Shown here one piece after another: positions 50,599 through 61,930 of a stretch of DNA of 64,000 nucleotides. The first letter of the stretch is position 1. The number at the start of each line of letters is the position of its first letter. The notes beneath the pieces are model-generated. The model was not told the DNA's origin. It saw only the letters and a list, made by a program, of their open reading frames with translations, and made no database searches. A program made the translations under genes and the position numbers. Source of the DNA: Asparagopsis taxiformis (Eukaryota; Rhodophyta; Florideophyceae; Bonnemaisoniales; Bonnemaisoniaceae); the NCBI GenBank assembly GCA_030407315.1, contig JALQPE010002041.1, positions 310,001 through 374,000 of the forward strand, in the 5' to 3' direction.

Positions 50599-52215
50599 TT
50601 ATCGTTTTCTTCTACTTCCTGAACCACGCCGAGAGGACGTCAGACCTGATCCATTAGTGTCTCCAAACAAAGAACCGCCTCCCAGTGCGCCCGTCGTTGC
50701 CGAAGACCCAAACGCTGTGCTACCCATACCTGATGAACTCGCGCCAAACAGCCCCTGAGACTGGCTATTCGCTGGAGGCGCCCCAAATGTGTTGAACGCT
50801 GCCCCCGTTGCACCACCAGGTTGAGTTTGTTGACCTGTCGCCGATGTCGCAAATCCCATGGCATCTTCTGATGCCCGCTTTTCAGCCAATATGCGCTGGC
50901 GATCTTTTTCTGCCTTTTCGCGTGAATCTGCTTGCTCGAAAGGATTGAGAGCGTCTGGATCGCGTGCTCTCAGCAGTCGCAAGTATTGATCACGAACCGA
51001 ACGTAGATTTTCGTGCACACCAGCAACGTGACTTGCAACAACCATAAAGTACTCGTACTGTCTTCTTATGATATCCTCAATCGTTTTCCCGCGTGATTCT
51101 GCAGCTGAGTCTGATGCGGATAATCCAATGTCCATGTAGCGCTGTGAAATGTTATCAAGAAGACTAACTGGAGCCTTACCGTGAACCCTCTCCTTAGAGC
51201 GAGCGGCACCGAACGAGCCAGAAGTACTGCTTAGTAATACGCCTTGAGCACGCAAAAACTCTGCGATTTCATCAATCTCACCCTTGTATTCATGAGCACG
51301 CGATTCTAGTTCCCCGATTATCCTGATGAAATACTCCTGAGGAACATGCGTGGTGAGACCGTGAGCGCTATCATTAGCAGAGCTATACAAATGGGACTGG
51401 AAATTATCACGAAAGTTGACTTGATTGTTGGCACTCTTGGAAACGTTATCGAGCGCAATAACGACCGGTTCAGCAGATCCACGTTCCGTCCGAACAACAG
51501 CTTTCAACGTACTTGCATTAGCTTGCAAGGCTTCGATATCCGCGCGAAGCTTGACGAGTCTACGCGAAACGTTTGAAGAACGAGATTTCACCTGATCGAT
51601 GTGAGAATCAACTGTATCCCGTTTCGATGAAAGGCGTGAGCTTTTGGTCCGCTGTTCGCGCAGATGACGCTCAACAGCGAAGAGATCTGTTTGAAAGTTT
51701 TGCGGCAATTCTGAAATGCGCGTCTGCCCAGTAATCTGCACGGGTTGCGATTGGGTGTTCGGCTGCTGTCCAGGCTGTTGTGCCGATGCGCCCATCCATA
51801 ATGAGGTGCTCTGCGCCGCTGCGCCGGAAGAGGGCTGCAGCGCTCCGAAGAGCGACGGTGTGCTCTGCGGCTGCGAGCCGAACAGAGAGGGGGAGCTCTG
51901 GGGAGTGGCGAACAGAGATGGGGCTGAGTTTTGAGCGGGAGCACCGAAAATAGAATTGGAGCTTTGAGCGGGCGCGCCGAAGAGCGATGCGGAGCTTTGG
52001 GCTGGTGCACCAAAGAGCGAACTAGAGCTTTGTGCTGGTGTACCAAACAGCGATGCAGAGCTTTGTGCAGGTGCGCCAAAGAGCGAACTAGAGCTTTGTG
52101 CCGGTGCACCGAAAAGTGATGCAGTGCTTTGTGCCGGTGCGCCAAAAAGTGATGCGGTACTTTGGGCAGGTGCTCCGAAAACGGATCCTGCGCTCTGAGC
52201 TGCTGCACCGAACAT
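50599..52215 (-). CDS. NUP58: FG-nucleoporin Nup58/Nup49 of the central channel
   Basis: Part of the Nup62-Nup58-Nup54 channel complex. 538 aa. Residues ~1-130 carry about 11 FG dipeptides, mostly in an 11-residue unit of the type FGAPAQSSASL. Residues ~165-420 are coiled-coil/helical (LPQNFQTDLFAVERHLREQR, then QVNFRDNFQSHLYSS, then PQEYFIRIIGELESRAHEYK), matching Nup58/Nup49. A second FG/GA-rich stretch occupies the C-terminus, ending in RRGSGSRRKR. Confidence 0.88.
   Translation of the reverse strand: MFGAAAQSAGSVFGAPAQSTASLFGAPAQSTASLFGAPAQSSSSLFGAPAQSSASLFGTPAQSSSSLFGAPAQSSASLFGAPAQSSNSIFGAPAQNSAPSLFATPQSSPSLFGSQPQSTPSLFGALQPSSGAAAQSTSLWMGASAQQPGQQPNTQSQPVQITGQTRISELPQNFQTDLFAVERHLREQRTKSSRLSSKRDTVDSHIDQVKSRSSNVSRRLVKLRADIEALQANASTLKAVVRTERGSAEPVVIALDNVSKSANNQVNFRDNFQSHLYSSANDSAHGLTTHVPQEYFIRIIGELESRAHEYKGEIDEIAEFLRAQGVLLSSTSGSFGAARSKERVHGKAPVSLLDNISQRYMDIGLSASDSAAESRGKTIEDIIRRQYEYFMVVASHVAGVHENLRSVRDQYLRLLRARDPDALNPFEQADSREKAEKDRQRILAEKRASEDAMGFATSATGQQTQPGGATGAAFNTFGAPPANSQSQGLFGASSSGMGSTAFGSSATTGALGGGSLFGDTNGSGLTSSRRGSGSRRKR
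51845..52215 (-). repeat. 33-nt tandem repeats coding FG units
   Basis: Successive 33-nt units of the Nup58 gene encode FGAPAQS[ST]xSL. Two to three variants alternate, so copies can slip or expand. Near-identity between units at codon level points to recent turnover. Confidence 0.85.
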
Positions 52216-52434
52216 GGTGGAAGAGGATGGCGATGACAGTTGCGCAGTGGTCGGATGCGGCGGACACGGGTAATTAAGCGGTGTTGAGCTCTAGTTTGAT
52301 CTAAACTGAATCGGTTGAGTTTGAAATTTAGAAAAAAGGTTTCATGGTTGTTGGTTTACTTGTGAGACTCTAGAAAAGCGATAACACCTAGTTCTACGAA
52401 ATGCACATAAAATAATTTTGATGGTGGAACAGAA

Positions 52435-55400
52435 CTACCAGTATGTGTAATTACGTAGCCACACGCCGATCTTGTTTCCTGTCCTGTCTCCATAGCGGAT
52501 CAAGAACTTGCGCGATTCATCATATACAAAAATGAAGATCGAGAATGGAATTGCTGGCAGCCAGTGCACAAAGCGAAGATTTCTTGTGTTGAATGCGCTC
52601 TGGATCGGGGGAATGTAGCACAGAGCTGCGCACAGTGCCACCTCTGTCAACAATCCAATGTTCAAAACCAAGTTCTTCATCCCTTGCTTGAAGAATGATA
52701 GAACACGCGTCTTACACACTAGTAGACCACCCATCTGTACAATAACAATACACACGAAGAACGATGTTTGTGCATGTTTCACAGTCTCATCTTGCTGACT
52801 CTCCGAATACACATCATAGCATCCCTGTTCCGGTTCATCTCCTTCCATCACATTTGGATTCAATAAACGCTCGTCAAACCCTTCATTAGTAAGCGCTTCT
52901 CTCGGAATTGAGATTGCTGAAGAACTCGCCGCGTTCGAAAAGCACGCGTAGTCATTCGTAAGAACTTCTCCGTCTATTGTGCACGAAAACGTTACACACG
53001 GAGGTCTCTCCACCACCACACCAATAATCTTGAACATGTTCGCCAATTGAGCTTCAGCTTCAGGATTTTCTACAATCGTCTCATCGAAAGTTACACCATC
53101 GAGCACGTCCTCGTCATCATCGAAGGGGAGTTGTGGGATGAAACCAGGGAGTGCTTCATCGCGGAAAAATCCGCGCTCCTCGAAAACACTGTTATCTTCA
53201 TTTGTGAAGAACTCGGCATCTAGTGCTTTTCCGCGCACACGTGTACGCTCAACGTACAACCATCTCTTCTCACTGCGCTTTGGAGATTCCAGGAACCCTT
53301 GCTCGTCAAGGAACGGAAGAACATTCGCTGTCAATCCAAAGTCACCCAACACAACGAGATAACAATAGAATCCTGCCAACGCCTGGATGACACCAATCTG
53401 GAAGTACGAGAAAGAAATAAGCCTTCGATTCACCAACCGATCCACACGCGAATTACGCGGCGGTCTGCGCATGATGTCCGATTCTGCAGTCTCATACGCC
53501 AGAGAAATTGCTGGCAAAAGATCAGTTCCGAGATCAATGCACAGAATCAGCACCGTCGTCAAAGGAAGAGGAATTTGAACAATGATGAACGCCAGGAATG
53601 GGGTAATTTCCGGAATGTTACTTGTAAGTGTGTACGCAATACTCTTCTTCAGATTGTCGAAGATCAGACGACCTTCTTCTACACCCGCCACAATTGATGC
53701 AAAGTTGTCATCGAGAAGAACCATGTCAGCAGCTTCCTTAGAAACATCAGATCCGGCAATACCCATGGCAATACCAATGTTGGCCTTCTTCAGCGCTGGA
53801 GAGTCGTTGACACCATCTCCAGTTACTGCAACAATATTTCCAAGTCTCTGATTGTTCTCGACAATGATAAGTTTCTGTTGAGGCGATGTACGCGCAAACA
53901 CAATCTGCTCATGAGCCAGAATACGATCCCAATCATCCTGTTCCAGATCCTTGATCTGTGAGCCAGGAACAACAATGGACTTGACATCCGATCGGTCAAC
54001 ATCATCAATTGGAATTCCGCGCTCCTTAGCTATATCCTCGGCAGTTGGGTCCTTAATGATGTTCACCTGCTTCGCGATAGACTTTGCAGTAGCAGGATGA
54101 TCACCAGTAACCATGATAACCTTGACACCAGCTGTTTGGCACGTGGAGACTGCAGCAGGCACAGCCTCTCTTGGCGGATCCAACAGAGCCATCAAACCTA
54201 CAAAAGTCAATCCAGACATGGGGAAGTTAACGTCTTCAGTGTCGAACTCGAAGTCCTGGGGGAACTCCGAAGGATCAAGGTCCATCTTAGCAAATCCAAG
54301 ACAACGTTCACCTCTTTCCATCATGTATGTAAGTTGTTGGTTGATATGCTCCTTGGCTGCATCATCAAACGGCATTACACCATCCTTTGTCAAAATTGTG
54401 CTACAACGATCAATAACACGTTCTGGTGCTCCCTTCATACACAGACGAAGATCACCACCACGTTCTGCAACCTTATTGATTGTAATCATAAACTTGTTTG
54501 CAGAATTGAAAGGCACAGTAGAGACCTGCGGATTGTTGGTACGCATCTCAAGCACTGGAGTGATCTTCTCTGAGAACTTCAAAATACCAGCTTCAGAAGC
54601 ATCACCATTAACCTTTCGCTCATCAATGGGCTTGTCAGGGTTCTCCTCTAGATCTCCAGCATCGAACACCGCCTTAGCGCATACTGCACCAATAAAGAAG
54701 AGCTCTTTAAAGCAGCTATCTTCAGTGTCGAAGGTTGCCTCAGTTGCAGCAGTCTTCGTTGTGTGGAGAGACTTATCATAGGCGACATGGACGATAGTCA
54801 TTCTGTTCTGAGTCAGAGTTCCAGTCTTATCGGAACAAATGCAGGTAGTGGATCCCAATGTTTCCACAGCTTCCAGCTTCTTAACGAGCACCTGTTTCTT
54901 AGCCATACGCTTTGCGGACAGTGTGAGAGAAACAGTTACAGTTGCCAGAAGACCCTCCGGAACGTTTGCGACAATGATACCGATACAGAACACGACGTTG
55001 GTGATCAGTTGAGTTCCCTTAATGAGACCAATGACGAAAAAGAGTACACCGAGGAAAATTGCAACAGAGGAAATGATGATGACGAAATGATGGATATCGA
55101 TCTGAAGAGTAGTGACTTCGGCACTTGATCCTGCAGCAAGGCCTGCAATTCTTCCAAAGACAGTTCCATCGCCAGTGTTGACAACAATACCAGTACAAGT
55201 TCCGTCAACAGCAAGGGTTCCAAAGAACGCCAGATTTTTGGTCTCCAAAGGATTCTCATCGGTGCAGTCAACAGTTCGACCAATAGGTTCAGACTCACCA
55301 GTAAGGGGAGAATTATCCACCTTGAGCTTCTGGTTTGCTACTAGTCGAATATCTGCTGGAATCTTATCACCGAGCTTGACTTCAATGACATCACCAACGA

Positions 55401-56004
55401 CAAGGGTACTAGCATCAACCTCAGTAACCTTTCCATCACGACGGACGACGGACTTGGGGGGCAAGAAGTTCTTGAACTTTTCCATTGTCTTTTCACTCTT
55501 GAACTCCTGAAAGAAGGAGAAAATAGCGGTAATGATAACGACAATGTAGAGTACAATTCCGAGGTAAAGATTATCGACAGCTTCTTGATCTAGACCGTAG
55601 CCGATGAAGCAAAGAACTGAAGCGATCTGAAGGAGAATAGCGAAAAAGTTGAGGAACTGAAGGCCGAGCTTCACCCACCACGGAGTGACCTTGGGGGGCG
55701 ATAGAGCATTGGGGCCATCGCGTTCGAGACGGATCTTTGCTTCTTCTTCAGTGAGTCCATTAACGGGATCTGTTCCGAGCTTTGAGGCGAGTTCGGCAAC
55801 GGTGACCTTGTGTTCCCACATTTCCAACTCCTTCTTGAGCTCCTCTGTTTTATCAGCATCGGCATCCTTCTTTCCGCGCTTCTTGCGTTCGATAGCTGCG
55901 GAAAGGCGTGCGCTGGTTTCAGAGTATTGACGAGCCATTTCGAGCTCATTGTGGGAGGGTTTGGAGGAGGAAGCGGCAGCTTCGACTTGATCTTCGCCCG
56001 CCAT
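52435..56004 (-). CDS. P2C-type (Na+/K+-ATPase-like) ion pump with giant M7-M8 loop
   Basis: A P-type ATPase probably exporting Na+ (or H+) at the plasma membrane. 1189 aa from the ATG at 56004. TGES is at T235 to S238, the phosphorylated D392 is in [22 protein letters not shown] is in M4 and [20 protein letters not shown] at the hinge. Group 2C identity rests on VANVPEGLL and overall alignment to animal Na,K-ATPase. The oddity: after M7, ending near residue 887 ([11 protein letters not shown]), a ~187-residue hydrophilic, acidic loop with four Cys (~888-1075) precedes M8. In animals this loop is short and binds the beta subunit. No beta-subunit gene is seen in the window. Red algae are known to have Na+-type P2 ATPases. 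Confidence 0.93.
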   Translation of the reverse strand: MAGEDQVEAAASSSKPSHNELEMARQYSETSARLSAAIERKKRGKKDADADKTEELKKELEMWEHKVTVAELASKLGTDPVNGLTEEEAKIRLERDGPNALSPPKVTPWWVKLGLQFLNFFAILLQIASVLCFIGYGLDQEAVDNLYLGIVLYIVVIITAIFSFFQEFKSEKTMEKFKNFLPPKSVVRRDGKVTEVDASTLVVGDVIEVKLGDKIPADIRLVANQKLKVDNSPLTGESEPIGRTVDCTDENPLETKNLAFFGTLAVDGTCTGIVVNTGDGTVFGRIAGLAAGSSAEVTTLQIDIHHFVIIISSVAIFLGVLFFVIGLIKGTQLITNVVFCIGIIVANVPEGLLATVTVSLTLSAKRMAKKQVLVKKLEAVETLGSTTCICSDKTGTLTQNRMTIVHVAYDKSLHTTKTAATEATFDTEDSCFKELFFIGAVCAKAVFDAGDLEENPDKPIDERKVNGDASEAGILKFSEKITPVLEMRTNNPQVSTVPFNSANKFMITINKVAERGGDLRLCMKGAPERVIDRCSTILTKDGVMPFDDAAKEHINQQLTYMMERGERCLGFAKMDLDPSEFPQDFEFDTEDVNFPMSGLTFVGLMALLDPPREAVPAAVSTCQTAGVKVIMVTGDHPATAKSIAKQVNIIKDPTAEDIAKERGIPIDDVDRSDVKSIVVPGSQIKDLEQDDWDRILAHEQIVFARTSPQQKLIIVENNQRLGNIVAVTGDGVNDSPALKKANIGIAMGIAGSDVSKEAADMVLLDDNFASIVAGVEEGRLIFDNLKKSIAYTLTSNIPEITPFLAFIIVQIPLPLTTVLILCIDLGTDLLPAISLAYETAESDIMRRPPRNSRVDRLVNRRLISFSYFQIGVIQALAGFYCYLVVLGDFGLTANVLPFLDEQGFLESPKRSEKRWLYVERTRVRGKALDAEFFTNEDNSVFEERGFFRDEALPGFIPQLPFDDDEDVLDGVTFDETIVENPEAEAQLANMFKIIGVVVERPPCVTFSCTIDGEVLTNDYACFSNAASSSAISIPREALTNEGFDERLLNPNVMEGDEPEQGCYDVYSESQQDETVKHAQTSFFVCIVIVQMGGLLVCKTRVLSFFKQGMKNLVLNIGLLTEVALCAALCYIPPIQSAFNTRNLRFVHWLPAIPFSIFIFVYDESRKFLIRYGDRTGNKIGVWLRNYTYW

Positions 56005-58483
56005 GTTGGTCGGGAAGTGTGGCGCGTGGGGGAGCACTAATGGATGGATGGGGGTAGATACAAGTAGAGTTGCAAGGGAAGCGGCGGGTGCAGCGCAGCG
56101 AGGATGGTGGGATGACGGGATCGGGCGAATTGCGGTAGGTGGCTGCAGTTGCTTAAAATGCGAGCCGGGGAGATGCAATCGGAGCGGCAAAATGAACGGT
56201 GCATAGTGGTGTGACTGTGTGCAATGCTTCAGAGCGGCACGAAACGGCAGAAAAGTATTATGATATGATCGGGGGAGATCCTCATTGCGTCTCATTGCAT
56301 CGAATTGCAGCATGGGCCATCTCGGCGTGACACTTGCATTCTGTAAACGAAGCGGTGCATTGCAACAGGACGCCTGCGGAGGTTCCATTGGCTGTACGGC
56401 GTCAACGAATGATTTGGATGCTGCTGGGAGCGCATATGTCGATGTCACGCTTCTCAACGGCTGTATATCGACATGCATTTTGCACAAACTATTTTGATAC
56501 AATGAGGAGCATATCATACAGCTGTGTTTCCACGCGTATCATGCCATGTCCCAAATGCTGTTTTGCAATTGTTTTCAAGGGCACGGGATGGACGCCATGT
56601 CGGTGGGCGACACTTGTTAAATTCTCGCCCATCGCTGCTCCAGGGGCGCACCGGCCACACAGGGTGTGACTCTACAGGGAACGGCTAGAAAATGTACAAG
56701 TGTACAGAAATCGTTAACGAGGTCTGTCACGTTGGTGGCAATCAATTGCCACCACAAATGCGTCTGTGGGCGACACGTCTCCGCCTAGCGAGATGTTTGG
56801 TGCGCAAGCGTGCTGCCCTGCAAACCTCACAAACAATTATTGAAAATTTCAAAATAAAAATGATGATTACCCCCACTGGCCCGCCGTCGTTAGGTACGGG
56901 GAAAGACGCCTCGGGATTGGAAACTATACCATGGTTTGTAACAACGTGAAAAGTATGCATTTTACAAGAACAACTTTTTTTGGCCCGTCGCCAGCCAACG
57001 CTCAACATCGCTTGCTGCGCATCACACATTGCTGGTCGCTGGGGTACGTTTTGTCCGTCGCGCACCAATCTCATCAGTTGTGTTGAATTCTTTCTAGTCA
57101 ATGTAACACATGCATCTCTCGCTCTTGGGCGGCAATGTTGTGTGTGCAACCTGAGGAAACGCTTGTGCGCGCATTTGCAGACTAGCTTCCACTTGGCTTA
57201 CAAATGACACGCTGGCTCGCTGTCTTATCCACAGTCGTCGCGTGCAGCTCGATTGATCAGTATCAGCACTCAATTACTTCATGCGTGGAAGTCGGAACAA
57301 ACGCCTCTACCTGTACGCAGTTTCCAAACTCACCGTAAATTCATTCTTTTTAACCCTGTAAGCACTCATACCCATGTCGTCAAACTGCAACAAACATTCT
57401 ACTACATTCTTGCCTGCGCAGCAAATTCCACCTTAGACGCCCTATGACAAACTCCACATCATTCCCCGACGCACTACAGTACATAATCCATCATACAGCT
57501 AACGATCGACCCTTGAATGCTTCCATAGTTCAACACTTGCCATGTGCCTTGTAGACGCCAAGAGTGCGTAGTGTTGCGTGACACTCCTACGCTCAATACC
57601 ACCTCTCATCTATTTCGATGCGACAAACATCATTCGATACGTTTGCCTCACTTGACGTGTTCGAAACGCTCGCTCTCATTCGTGCAGACCAAATCCATTC
57701 CAACTTTACTTTCCAGCAACAAACTCCAGCATAGAGAAGGTAAACTTTTTCCATCATTTTCTCTTATGCGACAAAGTTTTCACACTGACCTCGCATCTTG
57801 CCCTACAGGGACAACAACTATACCTCTCCTTGCACTATTCTGTAAAAAAGAACCTTCTTCGCTCGCTCATGTCAGCAAAGTGAGCATACTTTCGCTTCTT
57901 CACCATAGTCCGCTTTCTCCCCCGCAGATGTAGTGCAACCATCATCAACTCTGAAAATAGATCATTCTGCTCCGGTCATATCTGATTCCACACCAGATAT
58001 TAAGCTATACCTCTTGGTATCGAATGATCATCATGCAACTTTCGCTTATGACAGCAGCTTGAGCGAGATATCTCTGCAACACATTTCATCTATTGGAATT
58101 GCAGAAAGATAACGGTCGTTTCGACCATCCTTTTCTTCATTCTATGTTAGACTTTGCGGCATTGGCCTGTCTAAGCGAAGCACTAAGCCTAGGCTACGGA
58201 TGAAGTAGGCAATTATCATCTTCTATCATATGCTGTGACAAAGCCTACTGCACATCACCAAACTTCAGACGCCAATCCACATTCGCCAAAGCATCTCCAG
58301 CTTTTCACTCCTTGAACAAACTCCAAGCGAAATTTTAATTTAATTTTCTTCTATTTTTCCCGCCAAAGGCCTGGTGAAATCGTAGCACGAGGCCAAGCTA
58401 CTGTACCTCTGCACAGGCTTCTCCTCGGGTGCGTTCGTTGTCGTCGCTCCTCGCAACGCTCTGCGTGTGCTCAATATTAACAA
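56005..58483. other. Gene-poor 2.5 kb region upstream of the ion pump and RPA3
   Basis: The longest stretch without a gene. It includes the pump's promoter and leader (next to 56004), TACAAGTGTACA at 56695-56706 and the RPA3 upstream region. Short ORFs on both strands are overlapping and lack family features. Pairs of splice-like sites (for example AAG|GTAAAC near 57741 and CTACAG near 57808) could mean a non-coding transcript; unproved. Confidence 0.45.
56695..56706. promoter_or_regulatory. TACAAGTGTACA element, copy 3
   Basis: Third exact copy of the 12-mer at 3957 and 43423, about 690 bp upstream of the pump ATG. Its target gene is uncertain. Confidence 0.4.
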
Positions 58484-58921
58484 ATGGATTTAGCTTCCAA
58501 TTCACCGTCACCATTTGTAACTGCCAGTCAGCTTAATAGTTTCCTGCTCAAGTCGGTGATTGTAGCTGGCAAAGTGATCAATGCGTCAGATTCAATGTTG
58601 ATGCTGGATGGCGGTAATGGCGGAAAGATTTCAGTTGTTCGTTCCAGGCCATCACTGGTCATGGTTCAACCTGGTATGAATGTCATGATACGCGGCACGG
58701 TCAACCAGGATCTCTCCATTGCAGAGAGTGCATCCTTCCCAACAACCGATTTGGGCGACAACTTTGGTTCGTCACGTCATTCCATCCTATTCCACTACTG
58801 TTCGTTCAATATCGCTAAACTGACGCTCTTCCTCATTGTTTCGCTAATAGATTTGAAACTTTACAACGAGGCAGCTGCCGTGACGTCTCACTTGAATTAT
58901 GTACATATGTTTTCCAGTTAG
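58484..58921 (+). CDS. RPA3: Replication protein A 14-kDa subunit (RPA3), two exons
   Basis: The smallest subunit of the single-strand DNA-binding RPA complex. Exons 58484-58766 and 58851-58921 give 117 aa (human about 121). The N-terminal OB-fold reads SQLNSFLLKSVIVAGKVINAS, then VQPGMNVMIRGTVNQDLSIA; the C-terminal helix FDLKLYNEAAAVTSHLN matches the family tail (DLGLYNEAV). The join creates DNFDLKLYNE. The intron is a multiple of three and has no in-frame stop, so unspliced RNA would still give a 145-aa protein. Confidence 0.85.
   Translation: MDLASNSPSPFVTASQLNSFLLKSVIVAGKVINASDSMLMLDGGNGGKISVVRSRPSLVMVQPGMNVMIRGTVNQDLSIAESASFPTTDLGDNFGSSRHSILFHYCSFNIAKLTLFLIVSLIDLKLYNEAAAVTSHLNYVHMFSS
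58767..58850 (+). other. RPA3 intron (84 nt, frame-neutral)
   Basis: TTTG|GTTCGT ... CTAATAG|ATTTG, phase 1. A GCTAAAC/CTGAC stretch lies upstream of the acceptor. The donor GTTCGT is weaker than the others, which may favour retention. Confidence 0.75.
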
Positions 58922-59033
58922 CTTGTCAGGACCCATCCCACAGGGTGTTGTTCGGTGAAACATAAATTTCTCTGTACATCTTGTGGTACGTGTGCTGTTG
59001 CAGATGTCACTAATATGCGATCCGTCAACACAA

Positions 59034-61463
59034 TCAACGAAGACTATACTTAGTTCGCAGCCTGTCATTGTCAGAGTGTAGTCTTCTTATCTCTGCCTCT
59101 AACCGTGTTATAGTGTTATCTCGCTCCGCTAGCGCTGTTTTCATGTCTTGCGAATGTCTCGCCGTTGAAACGACCAGTTCAGTATGAATGTTCAGAATAT
59201 CACTTCTAAGATCGTTCCGTATCGCGTCCACTTCCTGTGCCATGAAATCTCGCATTTCGGCAGTAAAACTAGCTAACCACGCCGGTCTAGCTCCGTCCCT
59301 ATCCCTCATGCCAGAAAGACTACTTCGAACTCCATCCTCCTGCAAGTTCGAACCTGCCATTTCAATCGGATCGTGTTCTGATGACGTTCTACTCTCCGAC
59401 ACTTGTAGATTGTCTTCATCTTGGACATGCATAGTGTTAGTATTCCTCGAAGAAGTATCTTCTAGACCATGCATACTACTTGGCGACAAATCAGTCGACG
59501 ACGAAGTTCCAGGATCAAAAGTTGGTTTGAACTGTTCACCAGTATTGCTGCGCGGTGGCCTAGGTGGCAACGCCTGCGTTATGTGCGACTCCGAAGTGCT
59601 CTTCCGTACTTGAAATCTTCGCCGTCCATAGTCTGAATAGGATGATGACGCATCATCTTCTGTTGCTTTCCCAGTATGCTCACGCCCTTCTCCTGGTACA
59701 CCACTTATATATTCGGAGACAGTACTTCCCTGTAGCTGGGAGACATCGGAATGGGTATCGTAGTTGTTTCGTGGAGTTGGCATGATTGCAGTCTTCTCCA
59801 CAATAGAATCCACACTATCGCTATCCGCAGGGTCAGCATCCCATGAATCGTCTTCGATCGTTGGTTGTATTTCCATATGCTGCGTTTTTGTGCTCAGAGC
59901 GCCTCGATCATTTGACAACAATGCGTCATGATCAACAACTGGTCGAGTGTAGCGTGCATTAGATGGTTCATCATTGGAGGCAAAGCGGAAGCTATGCATT
60001 CCACCCTCAGGTTCGATGGGCTTTCTTTCCCTGGCAACGGTTTGGTTGGGTGGGGATTGCCTACCAGAAGACTCTTCTCGAAATCTATGACGGTCAGATC
60101 CAGTACGGGGCACAAGCGGTGAAAATATATCGCTATCGCGAGGCCCATCAATAGATCGTTGCGCTCTGAACCTTACTGGTTCATGCACAGATTCATTCTC
60201 CTCGGCGGTTGATGGCTTGATGTTGATTCCGTTATTTCTTGGAAAGTTTTCTCGAGGGATAACTGGAGTTTTGTTGGCGGTTGGAGATGGTGTCTGCTGA
60301 GCTGCAAATCTTTCAAAGGTTTGTCCTTTGCTATTCTTCAAAGGCTTTGGTGTCGGAATTGATGGCTGAAAATGCACTGCTCGAACCGCTGTTGAGAAAT
60401 GCTTGTTGCCTGGAAGGGGAGGTGAAATATACACATTTGGGATCTGCAACATAACTTTGCCTGTTCCCGCCAACACGTCCAATTTCATAACGGAAATGGA
60501 ACCATTTGTGAAGCCTAAAGCGACACGTTCACCATCAGAAGCAAACGAGACGGATGAAATTGGGGCAGTGCATAACACGGAGAAAAGTAACTTTTTCAAC
60601 GACTTGTCGAAGATGCGGAGCTGCTTATCGAAGCCACCAACACATAACGAAGCCTCCCCGGAGCTAGTTGTGAATGAGAGGTCTGTTGCCGGGGCACGTA
60701 GAGGGGTGGTAAATCTAGAATAGGTGGAGGTGACATCTGCAGTCAAATTGGGATCAGTTACGGCACGATTTGAGAGCTTTTGTGTTATGTCCCACACACT
60801 CACACATCCTGTGTCGTCTGTGGCGGCTAACAGGTTTTGACAATGCGGCGAGAAGGACATTGCTGTGAGCTTCACATTGGGAGCGGACATGGAAGAGCGC
60901 TGAGTTGAAGAAAATGAGTCATTAGGTGTCGTAGATACTGTAAAATGGGCCACATGGCGTTCAGTGGCACGGGAGTAGAGCGAGATCGAATGTGCGGTTG
61001 CGCACGCTAGATATCGACTATCCGCAGTGTTTTGGAACGACAATGCGAGAACGGGACTATCAGAACGGAAGGTGGCGAGGACGGAGCTCTGCCTCATATC
61101 CCAGATAGAGACAAGACGCTCCGCGGAAGCTGTTGCCAAATAACGCGAGCCAGAACTGATATGCATGGCGATAATTGGCGAGCCGGGCTGGTGCTTTTCG
61201 GGGGGCTCGAGGCGGCGAATTGAATGCAAACCATCGTGGTGGCGGAAGAGAATGGAGCCTGTGGCAGTTCCTTCGGCTAGAAGTTTGCCGCTCGGGTACC
61301 AAGTGAGGGCGGTTGATGGCTTGGTGGGGGATTGCGCCGAGGGAGAGGCGTGACGTGTTTCAACGGGAAAGAGAGATTCAACGCCGCCGTCGGAACGAAA
61401 GACGCGAAGACCAGAGTCGGTTCGGGCAACAATTACTGAAGGGGACGGAGCGATGGGCGCCAT
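59034..61463 (-). CDS. NEDD1: NEDD1-like WD-repeat protein recruiting gamma-tubulin complexes
   Basis: NEDD1 targets the gamma-tubulin ring complex to microtubule-nucleation sites. 809 aa. WD40 repeats fill residues ~1-335 (repeats with VSIWDMRQSS and VSVWDI, then ALGFTNGSISVMKLD). Residues ~340-730 are Ser/Pro/Thr-rich and disordered, with likely phosphosites. The C-terminal helix (~735-809: FTAEMRDFMAQEVDAIRNDL, then AERDNTITRLEAEIRRLHSD) is the gamma-tubulin-interacting segment in the family. ATG at 61463. It converges with RPA3. Confidence 0.85.
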   Translation of the reverse strand: MAPIAPSPSVIVARTDSGLRVFRSDGGVESLFPVETRHASPSAQSPTKPSTALTWYPSGKLLAEGTATGSILFRHHDGLHSIRRLEPPEKHQPGSPIIAMHISSGSRYLATASAERLVSIWDMRQSSVLATFRSDSPVLALSFQNTADSRYLACATAHSISLYSRATERHVAHFTVSTTPNDSFSSTQRSSMSAPNVKLTAMSFSPHCQNLLAATDDTGCVSVWDITQKLSNRAVTDPNLTADVTSTYSRFTTPLRAPATDLSFTTSSGEASLCVGGFDKQLRIFDKSLKKLLFSVLCTAPISSVSFASDGERVALGFTNGSISVMKLDVLAGTGKVMLQIPNVYISPPLPGNKHFSTAVRAVHFQPSIPTPKPLKNSKGQTFERFAAQQTPSPTANKTPVIPRENFPRNNGINIKPSTAEENESVHEPVRFRAQRSIDGPRDSDIFSPLVPRTGSDRHRFREESSGRQSPPNQTVARERKPIEPEGGMHSFRFASNDEPSNARYTRPVVDHDALLSNDRGALSTKTQHMEIQPTIEDDSWDADPADSDSVDSIVEKTAIMPTPRNNYDTHSDVSQLQGSTVSEYISGVPGEGREHTGKATEDDASSSYSDYGRRRFQVRKSTSESHITQALPPRPPRSNTGEQFKPTFDPGTSSSTDLSPSSMHGLEDTSSRNTNTMHVQDEDNLQVSESRTSSEHDPIEMAGSNLQEDGVRSSLSGMRDRDGARPAWLASFTAEMRDFMAQEVDAIRNDLRSDILNIHTELVVSTARHSQDMKTALAERDNTITRLEAEIRRLHSDNDRLRTKYSLR

Positions 61464-61930
61464 TGTTTGGGGGAGAAGAAGGTGTTGCTGTTAGTGCGGG
61501 GGCCAGGCTGCATGGATTGAACGAAAGTGGTGAAGTGAAACTGCGAGGAATGGATTGAAATTCAATGGGCAAAGGTGCGACACGGCATGCTCTGGGAGAT
61601 GTGGAGCGATGAGCAGACACGATGGCAACAGCACTGGATGGAGCTGGCGCTCATCAGCAAGCTGGTTTGAAATGTTTGCGCTCAAATGGAGAAACGGTAT
61701 CTTATCGCCCTCAAGCATTTCAAATCTAATGGGGCGATTTTGAAATCGCATGGTGTGTTGGAAAAAACCAATCATACTTTTAACACGTGGAAGCCAATTT
61801 CAGTGCCTCCGTCTACCTGCCTCGACACTTTGGAGAAACCGCATGACGTGTGAATGCGCCTTACGTGACGCCTTTCTCACAAATCATTACGAAACTCCTT
61901 CTCGTGGTCAACCTTGTTGACTTCTACTCT
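61464..61930. other. Spacer between NEDD1 and transketolase
   Basis: 467 bp with the NEDD1 promoter and the transketolase 3' end; no gene seen. Confidence 0.5.

Noticed and set aside
56742..57933. Several short ORFs in the gene-poor block
   Set aside because: No domain signals, contradictory strands, poor ATG contexts.
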